Source of the DNA: Centrapalus pauciflorus
Taxonomy: Eukaryota > Streptophyta > Magnoliopsida > Asterales > Asteraceae
Assembly (NCBI GenBank): GCA_020465985.1
Contig: JAANYP010007950.1
Coordinates: 219,001-283,000, forward strand
Length of the DNA stretch: 64,000 bases
Direction of reading: 5' to 3'
The position numbers and the translations under genes were made by a program. The notes under the pieces are model-generated. The model was not told where the DNA came from. It did no database searches and was given only the letters and a program-made list of their open reading frames with translations. Below, in pieces: positions 10,553 to 23,012 of the stretch (its first letter is position 1; each line of letters opens with the position of its first letter).

Positions 10553-13500
10553 ATGTTTGTCCTAAACAAAATGGCTTCATCCTCTCACCCTCTCTTCACC
10601 TCATCCCTCCGATTACCAAATAACCCTTCGCTTTCATCTTTATCTTCTTCTCTGATCTCCAGACATTTCTTTCACCCAAACTTCCAATCTTTTCATCTTT
10701 TCACGAAACCCCATTATCGCTTCTCATCCACGCCGTCCGCCGTCGCCACCGACCCAGCTACTGCCGTCGCCACTGATGACAATAGTAATGCTTCCGATGA
10801 CGTTCGTAAGGAGGTGGACAAAGTTGTGCTTCCTACTAATGAATCATCCGAGACACTCCTCAGAATTCGTCATACTGTAAAATTTTACATCTTTTTTTTT
10901 TAATTTGTGTTAACGTTATGTAATTATGCCCTTTAATTATAAAATTTTCCATGAATTCATCAGTATTTCACACCCCACTTGACCTATAGAAATGAAATCA
11001 TTAGGTTAAAACAGATGCCTTTTGACTTTTGAGAGTCATACTCATTCTTGAAACCTTTTAAAAATGATATGAATTTTGATAAAGTTTGACTGAAAGTTTG
11101 GTCATGATAAGAGCTTTTATCATTCTAGAATTGGTGGTATTAATTCGTGACAGTTTCATATGAATTATAAGTTATAGAAATACTTGGAGGTATTAATTCG
11201 TGACAATTTCATATGACTCACTAATAGTCAAAATGCATCTCGCTTTTGAAACCAGAAAGTACATATTAATTGGTTGATGAATATTGATTCAGAAAGCTAG
11301 GATTTCAAAATTGTGCATTGGTTTTAATGATGATAATTGATTATTGCTTTGAAGTTATGTGTTTGCTACTTTGCTAATGTAAATGGGTTAATTCAATTTA
11401 CGAATGAATGCAGTGTGCCCATGTCATGGCTATGGCTGTTCAAAAGGTATTCCCAGATGCCAAAGTCACGATTGGCCCATGGATTGAACATGGATTTTAC
11501 TACGATTTTGATATAGAGCCTTTGACCGATAAGGACCTCAAAAAGATTAAAAAAGAGATGGTAAGTACTAAGTTGTTCAAACATGGCTTATACTGTTTTC
11601 GATACTCTCTTTGGCATTTACACAGGAAGATATTAATAGGTGTTTGTTTCAGGGTACGTAATTCGTTATTTTATCATCTGTAGGATCGCATCATTGGTCG
11701 TAATCTACCTCTAGTTAGAGAAGAAGTGACAAGAGGCGAAGCTCACAAAAGAATAACAGCCATTAACGAACCTTATAAATTGGAGATCTTGGCAGGTATC
11801 AAGGAAGAGCCTATCACCATATATCATATAGGTAATGCTCGTCATTTCATTATTTGTTTTATTGGTGTATCTTTATTTTTTTTGCAATCTCATTTGACAC
11901 TCATAATTCAAAGCTCAAAAACTTTTTCGCGGGTGACTGAATCTTTTTACCGACTGTGATTGATTTCTTTTGATTTGCTGTAAGCTAACCATCTTTCTTG
12001 TTAAAGTTTCTAAGAAAGAGTTATTTTTTTCAATGTAGTTGGCACAATCTTGCAAACCTTAGGGGACGTTTGGTTCGTGGATTTTTTTCTCTGGGATTTG
12101 CATTTTGTCAAAGGATTTGCATTATGCAGCATTTGCATTTGTTAGGATTTTGTCAAAGATTCTGTATTATCTTATAAAACAAATTTGCTAATCTGAAGGA
12201 TGCAAGGTAACTGAGATTTAAAATCCTAGGGGGAGGCTGAGTTTTTAAATAACAAAGAAGGAAGGGATTTATGAAATCCTGGGATTTTAAATCCTTACTG
12301 AAATCTGCGAACCAAACACAAGATTTTAAATGCAAATCCCAGTGATTTCCAGGAAATCCGCGAACCAAACGCCCCCTTAGTGTTTCTCTTATTACTTTTA
12401 TGAAAAAATGTTGGGTTCTTTCAAGAAAAGCCAGATACAATATTTTGTGAAGTCTGTCAGTTTTTTACTTGGCACGGATGTAAAATTGTAGCAATGTGGT
12501 ACATTCCCTTTTCTAGGTAATGAATGGTGGGATCTTTGTGCTGGTCCTCACGTTGAAACTACTGGAAATATCAATAGGCGAGCGGTACAACTTGAATCCG
12601 TTGCTGGTGCTTACTGGAGAGGAGACGTAAGTAAACCAATGCTTCAAAGAATTTATGGCACAGCATGGGAGAATGAAGAACAACTGAAAGCATATTTACA
12701 CTTCAAAGAAGAAGCTAAACGTCGTGATCACAGGCGTCTTGGTCAAGATCTTGATCTCTTTTCTATACAGGTCGTTAATCACCCTAAACCCTGTATGCTC
12801 GAAAATTGGGTTTGAATTTGTTTTTACTGGTTACAGTTACACTCGAGTGCATTTATATATTCTTATATATCTACAGGATGATGCCGGTGGAGGGTTAGTG
12901 TTCTGGCATCCTAAAGGTGCAGTTGTGAGGCACATAATTGAAGATTTGTGGAAAAGGATTCACTCGGAACGTGGCTATGATCTTCTTTACACCCCACATG
13001 TAGCAAAGGCGGACCTTTGGAAAATTAGTGGTCACCTGGACTTTTACAGTGACAATATGTACGACCAGATGAAGATTGAGGAAGAACTATATCAGCTTCG
13101 TCCTATGAACTGCCCTTACCATATTTTAATTTACAAACGGAAACCTCACTCTTATCGAGATTTTCCTATCAGAGTTGCAGAACTAGGAACGGTTTATAGA
13201 TACGAATTATCGGGTAGCTTACACGGCCTTTTCCGTGTAAGAGGCTTCACTCAGGTAAACGATTCTAATTGCATCGTATTCTGCCTATCCAGATTAGTAT
13301 GCTTTGTGTTCTGGTGTAGTATCTTTGAATTGATTTACACAACATTGTATGTTTATATGGCTGGTTTATAGGATGATGCACATATTTTTTGCTTAGAAGA
13401 TCAAATTAAAGATGAAATCAAGGGTGTCTTGGATCTTACCGAGCAAATGTTGCTCCAGTTTGGCTTCGACAAGTATGAAGTCAACCTTTCGACTAAGCCC

Positions 13501-14322
13501 GAGAAAGCAGTAGGTGAGGACGATATATGGGTCAAAGCAACAGGTGCACTGAAAGACGCATTGAACGATAAAGGGTGGATTTATGAAGTTGATGAAGGTG
13601 GTGGTGCCTTTTATGGCCCAAAGATTGATCTCAAGATTGAGGACGCCCTTGGTAGGAAGTGGCAATGCTCCACCATACAGGTATGCTATTGTTTGTATGC
13701 AGACCGTTGATTTGCTTGTGTCTGTGAAACGGGTGTGGCAAATACGAAGTAATCAAACATGATGATTTATTTGCATAGGTTGACTTTAACCTGCCACAAC
13801 GATTCGACATCACATATATTGATTCGAACTCAGAGAAGAAGAGGCCGATCATGATCCACAGGGCAGTGCTTGGATCCTTGGAGCGGTTCTTTGGAGTACT
13901 TATAGAGCATTATGCTGGAGATTTTCCATTGTGGCTCTCTCCAATTCAAGCTCGAATTCTACCTGTCACTGACACACAGGTAATAAGCATAAACCAGGTT
14001 TAGAGTATCTGGTTAAATGATCCTTTTGAGCTAATGATGATTATAAAATGTTGTGTTTCAGCTTGAATACTGCAGAGATTTGACGGAGAAGATGAAAGGT
14101 AGGGGTATACGAGCTGAGTTGTGCACGGGTGAACGACTACCAAAACTCATTAGAAATGCAGAGAAGCAAAAGATACCGTTAATGGGTGTCATTGGACCAA
14201 AGGAAGTCGAAACAAAGAGTGTTACGGTTAGATCTAGGTTTGGTGGGGAGCTAGGAAACATGGATGTGGATGAGTTTATCAGGAGGATCGAATATGCCGT
14301 CGAACATCGAACATTTGTTTGA
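10553..14322 (+). CDS. Threonyl-tRNA synthetase, organellar
   Basis: Eight exons encode 673 residues: 10553-10876, 11414-11560, 11684-11831, 12517-12770, 12877-13254, 13372-13680, 13779-13979 and 14062-14322. The enzyme charges tRNA-Thr for organelle translation. The first ~90 residues are Ser/Thr/Ala-rich and lack acidic residues until late, like a plastid or mitochondrial transit peptide. An editing-type (tRNA_SAD) region follows, with CAGPHV, then the class II core with motif 2 (FRVRGFTQDD) and motif 3 (GSLERFFG), and a C-terminal anticodon-binding domain. C370, H421 and H547 match the zinc ligands of E. coli ThrRS (334, 385, 511) with identical spacing of 51 and 126. ATG 10571 has a better start context (A at -3, G at +4) and may be the true start. 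It resembles Arabidopsis At2g04842 (EMB2761). Intron 3 carries a MITE. Confidence 0.95.
12062..12376. mobile_element. Tourist-like MITE, family C copy 1
   Basis: The 315-bp element has inverted ends GGGGACGTTTGGTTCG and CGAACCAAACGCCCCC and is flanked by TTA on both sides (12059-12061, 12377-12379). A 3-bp TWA duplication is the hallmark of PIF/Harbinger insertions. It lies in ThrRS intron 3. A diverged copy is at 42570-42861. Open frames on its minus strand recur in both copies only because the DNA is homologous. Confidence 0.85.
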
Positions 14323-15160
14323 GCAGGAATTGTAATTGTAAATGAAAACATGGAGATAGATGATGAAAATATTGATTTTGGTATAAATTAACAGGCAATG
14401 TAATGTAGGTAGAACAAATAAATACACACAAGTAATAAGACCATAGGAATGGTTTTCAGTTTTTCACAGTTTACATTTCATCTTTTACAGTTTTACATCC
14501 AGAAAATAATTACCATAGTTTTTCAAACCAAAACACAAATTTCGAATTTGGTTAATCGATGAAACCTCAAATTTAAAATTCAAACGGATTAACACTCATA
14601 TACCATATAATTTTAAGAAGGCATCGGTTAATTTAATTGAAATTGTTTCAAGATATAAGATTGCAGAATTATGATTTTATCAAGTTATTTTAGCTCCAAC
14701 TCAACTCAACTCAACCTGGTTCGAGTTGACAGGGCTTTATATATTTTCGTTCCAAGTGGAATCATATATGCTTGATTTATATAATAAATTTTGAGTCTTA
14801 ATTCCAGCTTAATTGGACTGTGGAACATAGATCGATAATATCTAACGATTCAAGCTCAAATCTTTGTTGCGTGCGTTTATGAAGACGACTCGACTCGTCC
14901 AGCCTGCCTAGCTAGTGCCATCAAGACTGAGTTGAAGCCCAGTCAAGTTCAGAACTCGTTATCAAGGAAAAAGGGAGAGAGCCCGTAACTTACTGCTACT
15001 TATTTTGTTCACCTGAGATTTAAAAATTTTGTGTGGATGACAAGAAATTAATCAACGTACTGCCTAAACTATTTTGGCAATGACATCCCTTTAAATAGTA
15101 TTTGACTTCATCATTCATCGTTTTTGATTACAATAACTTGTTTTTCTTTAATAAATAAAA

Positions 15161-16740
15161 ATGGTTGCATCGTCAACCTCTACATTTTTCTTGTCTTTTT
15201 TTGTAGGATTTCTATTAACTAGAATCAAGGCCGGCCCTATCGATGTCAAAACTAAAGGCGCAAAGGGCGATGGCACCACCAACGATGCCGAGGTACGTAC
15301 GTTATATACTTATACATACATACATTCATACAATTTGATTGATATGATGGTCGGTCTGCTGTGGGATTCAATTCGCATACGTACAGGCAATCATGTCCGC
15401 TTGGAAGGAGGCATGCGATTCCCCGGATCCAAGTCAGGTGGTGATTCCACCTGGACAATACATGGTGTCCACTCCACTTACATTATCGGGTCCATGCAAG
15501 AACCCGATCGAGATGAACGCGAATGGAGCCACCCTTAAAGCCCCAAGCGCGCCTACTGCATTAACTGGACCAGGTTGGATCATGTTTAAAAACGTCGAAA
15601 AAATGACTTTATCTAATGGTATATTCGACGGACAAGGTCAGGAGGCTTGGAAAACCAACAACGCTGCCAAGACTGGAAAATGCGATTTACCATACGTACG
15701 TACGTGTATGTATATACATACACATACATACATACATCGATTTAATTATGTTTGATTTTGGTTTTCGAATTTGATCAGAATTTCAGATTTGATTTGGTAA
15801 AGAATTCCACAATCAGAGGCATAACATCAAAGGACAGCAAACATTTTCACATGAATTTTATTGGGTGTGACGGTACAAGGATCGAGAAAGTGACGATTGA
15901 GGCACCGGCGGAGAGTCTAAACACGGATGGGATTCATATCGGGCGAACAGACGGTCTCTTTATCATCGATGCAACCATCAAGACCGGTGATGATTGTGTA
16001 TCGATCGGTGATGGGAGCAAAAACATCCACATTGAGAAAATCTCTTGTGGCCCTGGACACGGCATTAGTGTAGGAAGCCTGGGCAAGTACCCGGCGGAAG
16101 CACCGGTGGAGGGAATCTTCGTCAAAGGTTGCAACATGACCGGCACTGATAACGGACTTCGGATCAAGACATGGCCTGGTTCTCCCCCAGGAAGCGCAAT
16201 CAACATGCATTTTGAGGATGTTAGCATGACCAACGTCGGAAATCCCATATTAATCGATCAAGAATACTGCCCTTACGTTGGATGTCAACCCGATGTACGT
16301 TCGTCCGTTCGATCCTTGGAATTCAATATTAATTTAAGGAATTACATAATTAATTAAGGCTAGCTAATTGTCATGATTGATTACATATGAACTTATAATT
16401 AATTACTTTGATGCATCAATGATCATGGATCGATCAGACGAACGCGTCGAAGGTAAAGATTGCGGACGTTTCGTTTAAAGGAATTAGGGGGACGTCGTCA
16501 ACAAAATCCGCGATTAGGCTCCTCTGCAGCAAAGATATACCGTGTGATAAGGTGGAACTGGCGGATATCGATTTGAAATACGACGGAAAAGAAGGAGCAG
16601 GTGCCATTTCCGAGTGTAAAAACGTGAAACCAGTAACCGCCGGCAATATCAATCCGATACCATGTTCTGGACCTCCTGACAACTTTAAAGAAAAAGGTGG
16701 CGAGGCCGATAGCACCGCCTCAAGCCGTCGTCGAAGATAA
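15161..16740 (+). CDS. Exopolygalacturonase-like pectinase (GH28)
   Basis: Four exons (15161-15292, 15387-15695, 15779-16294, 16438-16740) encode 419 residues. The enzyme hydrolyses alpha-1,4 bonds of polygalacturonic acid in the cell wall. Residues 1-24 form a hydrophobic signal peptide followed by GPIDVKTKGAKGDGTTND, the family's conserved N-terminus. The catalytic set is complete: N195-T-D197-G, D218-D219 in TGDDCVSIGDG, H241 in GPGHGISVG, and R275-I-K277. The parallel beta-helix repeats and late cysteine pairs are present. The protein ends in a Ser/Arg-rich tail (SSRRRR), unusual for the family. The closest type is the pollen exopolygalacturonase clade, which suggests but does not prove anther expression. 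Short ACGT/CATA-rich introns carry microsatellite-like repeats. It lies in the same direction as ThrRS, 0.84 kb downstream. Confidence 0.94.
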
Positions 16741-17304
16741 ATTAATTATGATCCAACTCCAACTCCAGCTCCAGCTCGCGTTAGGCGGTGGTATCATAAT
16801 TCATTAGACGACCGACCAATTAAAGCCAATTTAATTATGCATGTTGATTATAGGTTGTTATTGTTTGTTAATTTTATTTTTTTATGGTCAATGCGTGGGC
16901 GTTTGAATATTCTTTATTTCATCGTATTTTCTTCATTAATTATTCGGTGCAATTAAGTTGGATTAATTTTGGTCAGATGTTGATCATGCACTCATTAAGT
17001 TGGATTAATTTTCACATAAGCATTAAGTTAATTACATGTGAATTAATTTGTACCTTTGATCTGTCACATGTCGTATAATCGTATTTAATTTGTTTTTTTT
17101 TTTTTTTTGTCATGACCAATTTTTACTAACACAAACATTACAATTTACAATAAAGTTTGAATTAATGATACGTCTTCACAAGTTTTTTGACCACTCCAAA
17201 AACAAAATTCCTATACTTTACCAATCCTCACCACATGACCTTACACTACCCCACCCACCGATCCCAACTCTATCGTATGCTCTCCTACCGGCCTATCCTA
17301 TCAC

Positions 17305-17345
17305 ACCCCAGCCCAACCCAACCCAACCCAAGCCCCAAACCCCGC
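17305..17345 (-). other. Potential G-quadruplex
   Basis: The minus strand reads GGGTTGGGTTGGGTTGGG flanked by further G runs (GGGG on both sides). It lies in a stretch (about 17200-17480) whose plus strand is nearly free of G. The long plus-strand open frame there is low-complexity Pro/Ser/Tyr/His and not credible as a gene. Confidence 0.7.
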
Positions 17346-17690
17346 CCTCCTACCATATCTTATACCCCATTCACTTACATACATTTATTTTACCTTATGT
17401 ATCTCACCCCATCTCTACCTCACACAACCTACATGTATTTAACTTTACCCTGCCCCCCTCCCGATCCACTATCCCACCCCACTTAATTAACTCCACAATA
17501 TCATACCTAACCAACTTTAAACGGCTTGACCCAAATGAATTGACTTATAAATCTTTTTTTGACCTACTAAATCATATATATGGATTGGATCGGATCTAGA
17601 TCAATACCTAACCCGTTGACAGGCAATTTACAGATCGTGAAATATTCTGTTGGGTCTTAACAAATAACAAGCTCGAAGGTCAAACTCTAA

Positions 17691-17996
17691 GGTGACGTTG
17701 GGTTCGCGGAACGAAATTCGATGTAATTGAATTTAAATATAGCTTGTTTAGAATATATGATAACAAATGTAACAGGTTAAATTTTATGTATTTTTTATCA
17801 AATTTTCTTGTTTAGAAATTTGAGGTTCCTTTCAAGTTATACATGAATTAAATTTTAACTCATACATGAATTAGATTCTAACCTACATCTTTAACTAATA
17901 CTAAAAACCATCTTCTACTTTCACCATCAACCATATTAATATCTATAATTTCAATTTCAATTCTTTCGAATTCCATTTCATGAAGTAAACGCCACC
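17691..17996. mobile_element. Tourist-like MITE with TAA duplication
   Basis: The ends GGTGACGTTGGGTTCG and the inverse, ending AAGTAAACGCCACC, are imperfect inverted repeats. TAA flanks both (17688-17690, 17997-17999), the TWA target preference of PIF/Harbinger elements. The 306-bp interior is AT-rich and non-coding. Confidence 0.7.
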
Positions 17997-18596
17997 TAAA
18001 TGTAAAGATTGATCGACCGACAAAACCAGAACAATGAAGATGAAAGAAAACTAATAGCAAGCTAGTGACTTCCATATAGTCGAGTCATTAGAGTCATCAT
18101 ATCAACTTCGAATCTTTATCGTCTTCTTGGAAATACATGTGCAAAACAAATACTCAAAGTTGGGTGGCCCCTAAAACCTTATCACCAAAAAAGTTATGTG
18201 TCAAAATCAAATGATACGATGATTATTTGATTCTGTAATGCTATTTCATCGATTATGCTCTACTTACTTACATTATCAACTTATATATGACAACAATCAA
18301 ATAATATTTATAAAAACTCGTCATGCTATATATCCATTTTGTCACCGTACCATCTTAACAACTAGCTAACGATCGAGCCATGTATATATAATAAGGCACC
18401 TGATCACTGACCTTTTGAGTTTATTTTGTGATGATGATCGAATCACAACAATCATAATCGATGCGTCGTTAATTAAAACCCAACGTATTGCATTTGGCAT
18501 GCATTTAAACTTGTTTATATTTTATAGTATGTGTTATATCATGTGAAATGATTTAAAGGCCTTACATATATATACATATATAATGCATATACACAC

Positions 18597-19033
18597 ATAA
18601 TATGGTTCGTGTGAGTACCTAAAAAAAGCAGAGTACTGTGAGTACCTGCTTACACACATGAGTTTCAGATGTGATGCTCCGAAAAAAAGTTTTTTTTTTT
18701 TAAAAAAAATCTTTTTTCATATTGATTTAGATACAAATAATATAAGGTTATTTGTAAAAATTTACATTCACACTTTCTAGCATCTTAAAAGTAATGTAAA
18801 CGTGAAAAAATTTATGTGTACATGCTTAGTGTGAACATATGTTCACAACAGTGCAGTTCATGTGAACATGCACGTTTCACATAGTCTTAGTGTGTGCTTA
18901 TGTGTATATTTTACAAGCAGTCTTGTATTATTATTTAAAACATTATTATGAATATTTTTTAAAAAAATGGTTTTAAGCGAGGTACCTCTTTCACACCGCA
19001 AAACTAATGGTACTCACTTGAACCCAAATCTAT
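18597..19033. mobile_element. Fold-back MITE, family A copy 2
   Basis: The left end TATGGTTCGTGTGAGTACC faces GGTACTCACTTGAACCCAAA on the right, the same termini as at 1105-1486. It is again bordered by TA- and CA-rich runs. The centre carries diverged arms with AT-rich stretches, and there is an extra GAGTACC motif near 18650. Confidence 0.68.
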
Positions 19034-19039
19034 ACACAC

Positions 19040-21650
19040 ACATATGGTCGTTTAAAAAAAAATACATCTCGAAATCAAGTGTACCCGAAGGTACCAACAT
19101 TAAAAAACTTTTTTTAACGTGGGATATGATGTCCATAATTAAGGAATTGAAGGAAGGAAGTTATCAAGTAAAGCTCTTAATTTGTTTTTGTTAATTCTTT
19201 TTACACCAGTTAATTGTGGGATATGAGGTGTAGAGAGTAGGACCACTTTGGCTTGATTAATTTGAGAACTTGGTCACTCTACTTTTCTTTTTGTATTATC
19301 AGCCACTAAACTAGATGATTAATCATTTTGGTATTTGGTCCAAACCATGATCAATCATTAATCACATCGACACGTCTCTCTTTGAAAGTAAAGAAAATGC
19401 TACGTACGTACGTTAGTTAAGACTTAAGATGATATGCCGCTACACTTCTTTGAAAATTAGCTAGATGGGAAATTTCCTACTTCACCCTAGTTGGTCCCTA
19501 TATATAATAGTACTATGTATGATTCATTTTTCCTGAATTCACTAGCTAGTAACATGTTGATTCATGCTGGACACTTTGTATGTGTAATATAGCTTAGCTT
19601 GGAATCTCAACTACTCTAGCTTGAATATATAGGTACTATATGAACAAAGCAAGCAATTCAAGTGCTTAATTCTGATTCTATTCTACAATGATTTAAAGCA
19701 AGCCCAGATTAAATCACATGCAATTGCATCTAATTCCAACCTTAATTTATAAGTTAGATAGACAAATATTATATATATGAGATTATTAATCATATCGATA
19801 CCTACTTGTTGGCACATATTAACATAATTAAGGTACGTACCATACAAATTCTACCAATAAATATAAAGGAGATCGATAATGGCATCTAATCATAAAAAAA
19901 AAAAAATATATTAATTAGTGGAGGAAGCAATAATTTCAACAAGTATAAGTAGTACACAATCAAGAATAGGTCATCTTAATCATAAATAGTATTAAGTACA
20001 AGTTGGTACTTGTTTGGCTCCCATTTGAACAACATCCCATTCAATTCCTACCTCCTCTTGCCTTTGACCTTTTGACTCTTTGTTTGCATGTGTTGACACT
20101 TTAGCATGGTGCACTTTTCATCACTAGCTAACCCTCTTTCTACAATAAAAGATCATCCATTAATGAAGAGATAAGATGATGGAGTACTGTCCCAGTAAGT
20201 GCAATATATCAAGATTCATGACTCAAAATGATATTAATTCCTTGATCAGTTCTAGCTAAGTGCATGAATACCTGTATGTACCTTTCTCTAACAACCAACT
20301 AACAACAATCTATATATTTGGGTTTTACTGATCATAATCAATAAGTTGTAGTTATAAATAGATCATTTTAGCTTTCAACATTCGCAAAAAGTGGAACAAA
20401 AAAAAAAAGCTTTGCAAATTCCATAAAACATCTCACAATTATAAAATATTGGGAAGGGAATAAGAATTAGCTTTCAAGACTAATATAAACAATAGAAGGG
20501 TGGAAAACTAACATTGGATACAGAATTCCAAAGCTTGCTTAATATTGCAAACAAATAATTAAATATATTGAACTCCAAAAGCAAATAAGCTTTCTAGGAA
20601 AAAAAAAAGGGGGGGATAAAGATGGTCTTTTGATGAGCTGACCTAAAGTATTATACAAAGTTAATGTACCTAACAGTTTTGAATGGTTCAAATTTCATTT
20701 AAACTTTGTTTCTTTCTGCGATTTGTCTTGAATAAACTTTACTTACCAAAACAGGAAAGAGGGCCAAAAAAATACTTTTATGATCTGGTAACTAGCTTCA
20801 ATTCATTTCTTTTAAACCACAAACCCCAGCTAGATTTATGTACATAAATTATAAATAACTGAAAAATGAAAGCAAAAGAAAGAATTTAAGATGCCTTGTG
20901 CCAAAGATCGATTGAATTGATTTGCTTTTACGCGACAGTATCAATATAGCAAGATAAGGTGCTCATAAAAGCCACAAAAAATCTGGAAAGAAATGTGAGG
21001 AATTTTTCCATTCCTCTTAAAGTGCATAGCTTTAAAGCAAGCAAGAATAAAAAAAAAATGAACAAAGTGCAGAATTCATGTGGTACTAGCAACATGGGTC
21101 TGCCACACTTGTATCAAAAGTATTGATTCTCTATGGAGATGTAATGTTCTTCCAATTTCATCTGTTGATGGATCACTAAAGCATATCATGTTTATAATAA
21201 ACTAACTGCGTATACGTACCAATTTTAAGTTTAATAGTCAATAAATATCTAACACCAAATTGTCTTAGATAAATGAGAAATCAAGATGAGATAAACAAGA
21301 TTCAAGTGTACTTCAAAGAGAATGAAGATCTTGTGAAATATCCTGTAGAAATTAAAATTTCAGAGTTTTCTATTAAACCTTTTTTGTCCTGTATTAATTA
21401 ATTGGGCTTATACTTATAAGTGACCCTACAAAAAAGACCAGAAATAATAAAACAATGTGAGTCCTTGAAAAATAAAAAAGCACTTCCATAAACATTTTTG
21501 TGATAAGTACTACCACTAACTACACCACTATCAACATGCCATTATAGAAAGGAGTCCTTCTAACCCTTTTTTCTTAGCTTCATTCCTACATAACCCAAAA
21601 CCAGTAGCGTTACCTGTGCCTTTTTCTAAAAGAAAAATCCTCCTCATCTT
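19040..21650. other. AT-rich intergenic spacer
   Basis: I see no gene, tRNA or clear element in this 2.6-kb stretch. It holds A/T homopolymers and short open frames without family resemblance. The last ~100 bases before 21657 are probably the leader of the small gene there. Confidence 0.5.
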
Positions 21651-21656
21651 AAAGAA

Positions 21657-21977
21657 ATGAGGCGTATACTAGCGGTGATGAGGCAAAACATCGAAAATAT
21701 GAGGAAAAGTCCAAAAGTGGCGGACGAAAACATGTTTGGAGAAGGAAATGGAACCGAGTTTCCAATTATTGCACACCATACAAGGCAAGGAAGAGGTGGT
21801 CTTTCTCTTATACACAGCATAGTTAGAGCTCCGCTCTCACTTGTATCGTGCCTATCATCTCACCCTCATATGAATAGTGCCACAGACGGAGTTTGGGTTT
21901 CCGGAGAGCTCACTCGGATATCAGAGGTGAATCATCTTATGGTAAGCGACAGCATGCGCTATGCTATATTGATGTGA
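21657..21977 (+). CDS. Small conserved plant protein, unknown function
   Basis: A single-exon frame of 106 residues starts MRRILAVMRQNIENMRKSP and ends MVSDSMRYAILM. It is more GC-rich than its surroundings and has mixed codon and amino-acid use, unlike the spurious frames nearby. I recall small plant proteins with the same two ends (MRRIL..MRQNIxNMRKSP and MVSDSMRYAILM) and a variable middle, but know no function. There is no signal peptide or membrane span; the N-terminus is basic and could form an amphipathic helix. It lies alone between the polygalacturonase and FLA genes. Its start is fixed by the conserved N-terminus. Confidence 0.72.
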   Translation: MRRILAVMRQNIENMRKSPKVADENMFGEGNGTEFPIIAHHTRQGRGGLSLIHSIVRAPLSLVSCLSSHPHMNSATDGVWVSGELTRISEVNHLMVSDSMRYAILM

Positions 21978-22544
21978 AGCTGTAAGTATTGGTGATCGAT
22001 CACTTTAGTTTGGGGGTACGAAGAGACAGGACGAGAGATATTTAGCAGATAAATACTCCGTGTTCGGATATTCTTATATTTCCATTCGCAGTCTCCGTGT
22101 AGTATGTAGATAAATATACAGTGATGAATACAAGAAATTCAGGGTTGATTGCAGACACTGCACTTTTACCTTTTATCATTTATGACATTGTATCAAAAAA
22201 AAGAAAGTCTATGTTATTGGTGTATGGGCATGTAAATATTCTTCATCTCCATATGCTTTTGGTATTTAATTCAAAATTTTGTGTTGAGAATTCTCTTGTT
22301 GTCAATTATTGTGTTCATCTCCATGTGCTTTTGGTTTCTAAATCAAATAATTGGTGTGGTTATCAGCCATCAATTATTTGTCTATGACCAAAATATATAG
22401 TTGTTAACTTGTTAATTTTATGGTTAAAAAGTAATTCATTTGACTCTTAAAGGTAAAAGCAAAGTAACATGTAACTCTGTTATAATGTGGCATCACTTTA
22501 TTTATAAAGACACCGATTAATCGATCAGATGAAACATATTAAGG

Positions 22545-22638
22545 AGTTGTTTGTTTACTTATTAATGGAATCATTAAGAAATCATTCAAAGGTAAAATGA
22601 CCTCTTAATGATTCCAATAAGAGGTAAACAAACATGAC
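22545..22638. mobile_element. Very short fold-back element
   Basis: GTTTGTTTACTTATTAATGG, then AATCATTAAG, is repeated in inverse as CTTAATGATTCCAATAAGAGG and GTAAACAAAC, so the ~90-bp sequence can fold into one hairpin. There is no coding content. Confidence 0.6.
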
Positions 22639-23012
22639 TTAGATGTACATTCCAACTGAACAAAAGATTGTAAGAGAATGCATTCAGCATTTAGTAAAAA
22701 AGATACCAATCAAATAAGAGTTCAATCAGTCAGCATAACATTCAAGAAAAAGTGAAAGTAATACAAGCAAAGTTAAAGGTAATCTGAAAGTTAAATAAAA
22801 GCCACTTACTTGGCTACAAAAATGAAAGATTCAAGAGATTGATATTTTTGCATTTTAGTGGACTCAGAGCGGTTGCTGATTCAAAACATTTGTATGAAAC
22901 TAATTTTACTTTGGTACCCATGCTTCACAACTTCAAACATGCAAATTGTATGGATTATTGTTAAAAAGAAGAGAAATCTAAAAAAAAAGGCTAAAAAGGT
23001 TAAAAAGAATAT

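Noticed and set aside
12153..12440. Minus-strand frame sharing protein similarity with 42637-42855
   Set aside because: The shared frame reflects two copies of the same MITE, not a conserved protein; both contain the terminal inverted repeats.
14880..15000. Possible tRNA or regulatory RNA between ThrRS and the polygalacturonase
   Set aside because: No cloverleaf or box B could be assembled.
15917..16715. Minus-strand frames over the polygalacturonase
   Set aside because: Antisense shadows of exons 3 and 4, which carry the full GH28 catalytic set.
17090..17599. 169-codon plus-strand frame
   Set aside because: Low-complexity Pro/Ser/Tyr/His composition driven by a G-poor tract, with no domain or gene structure.
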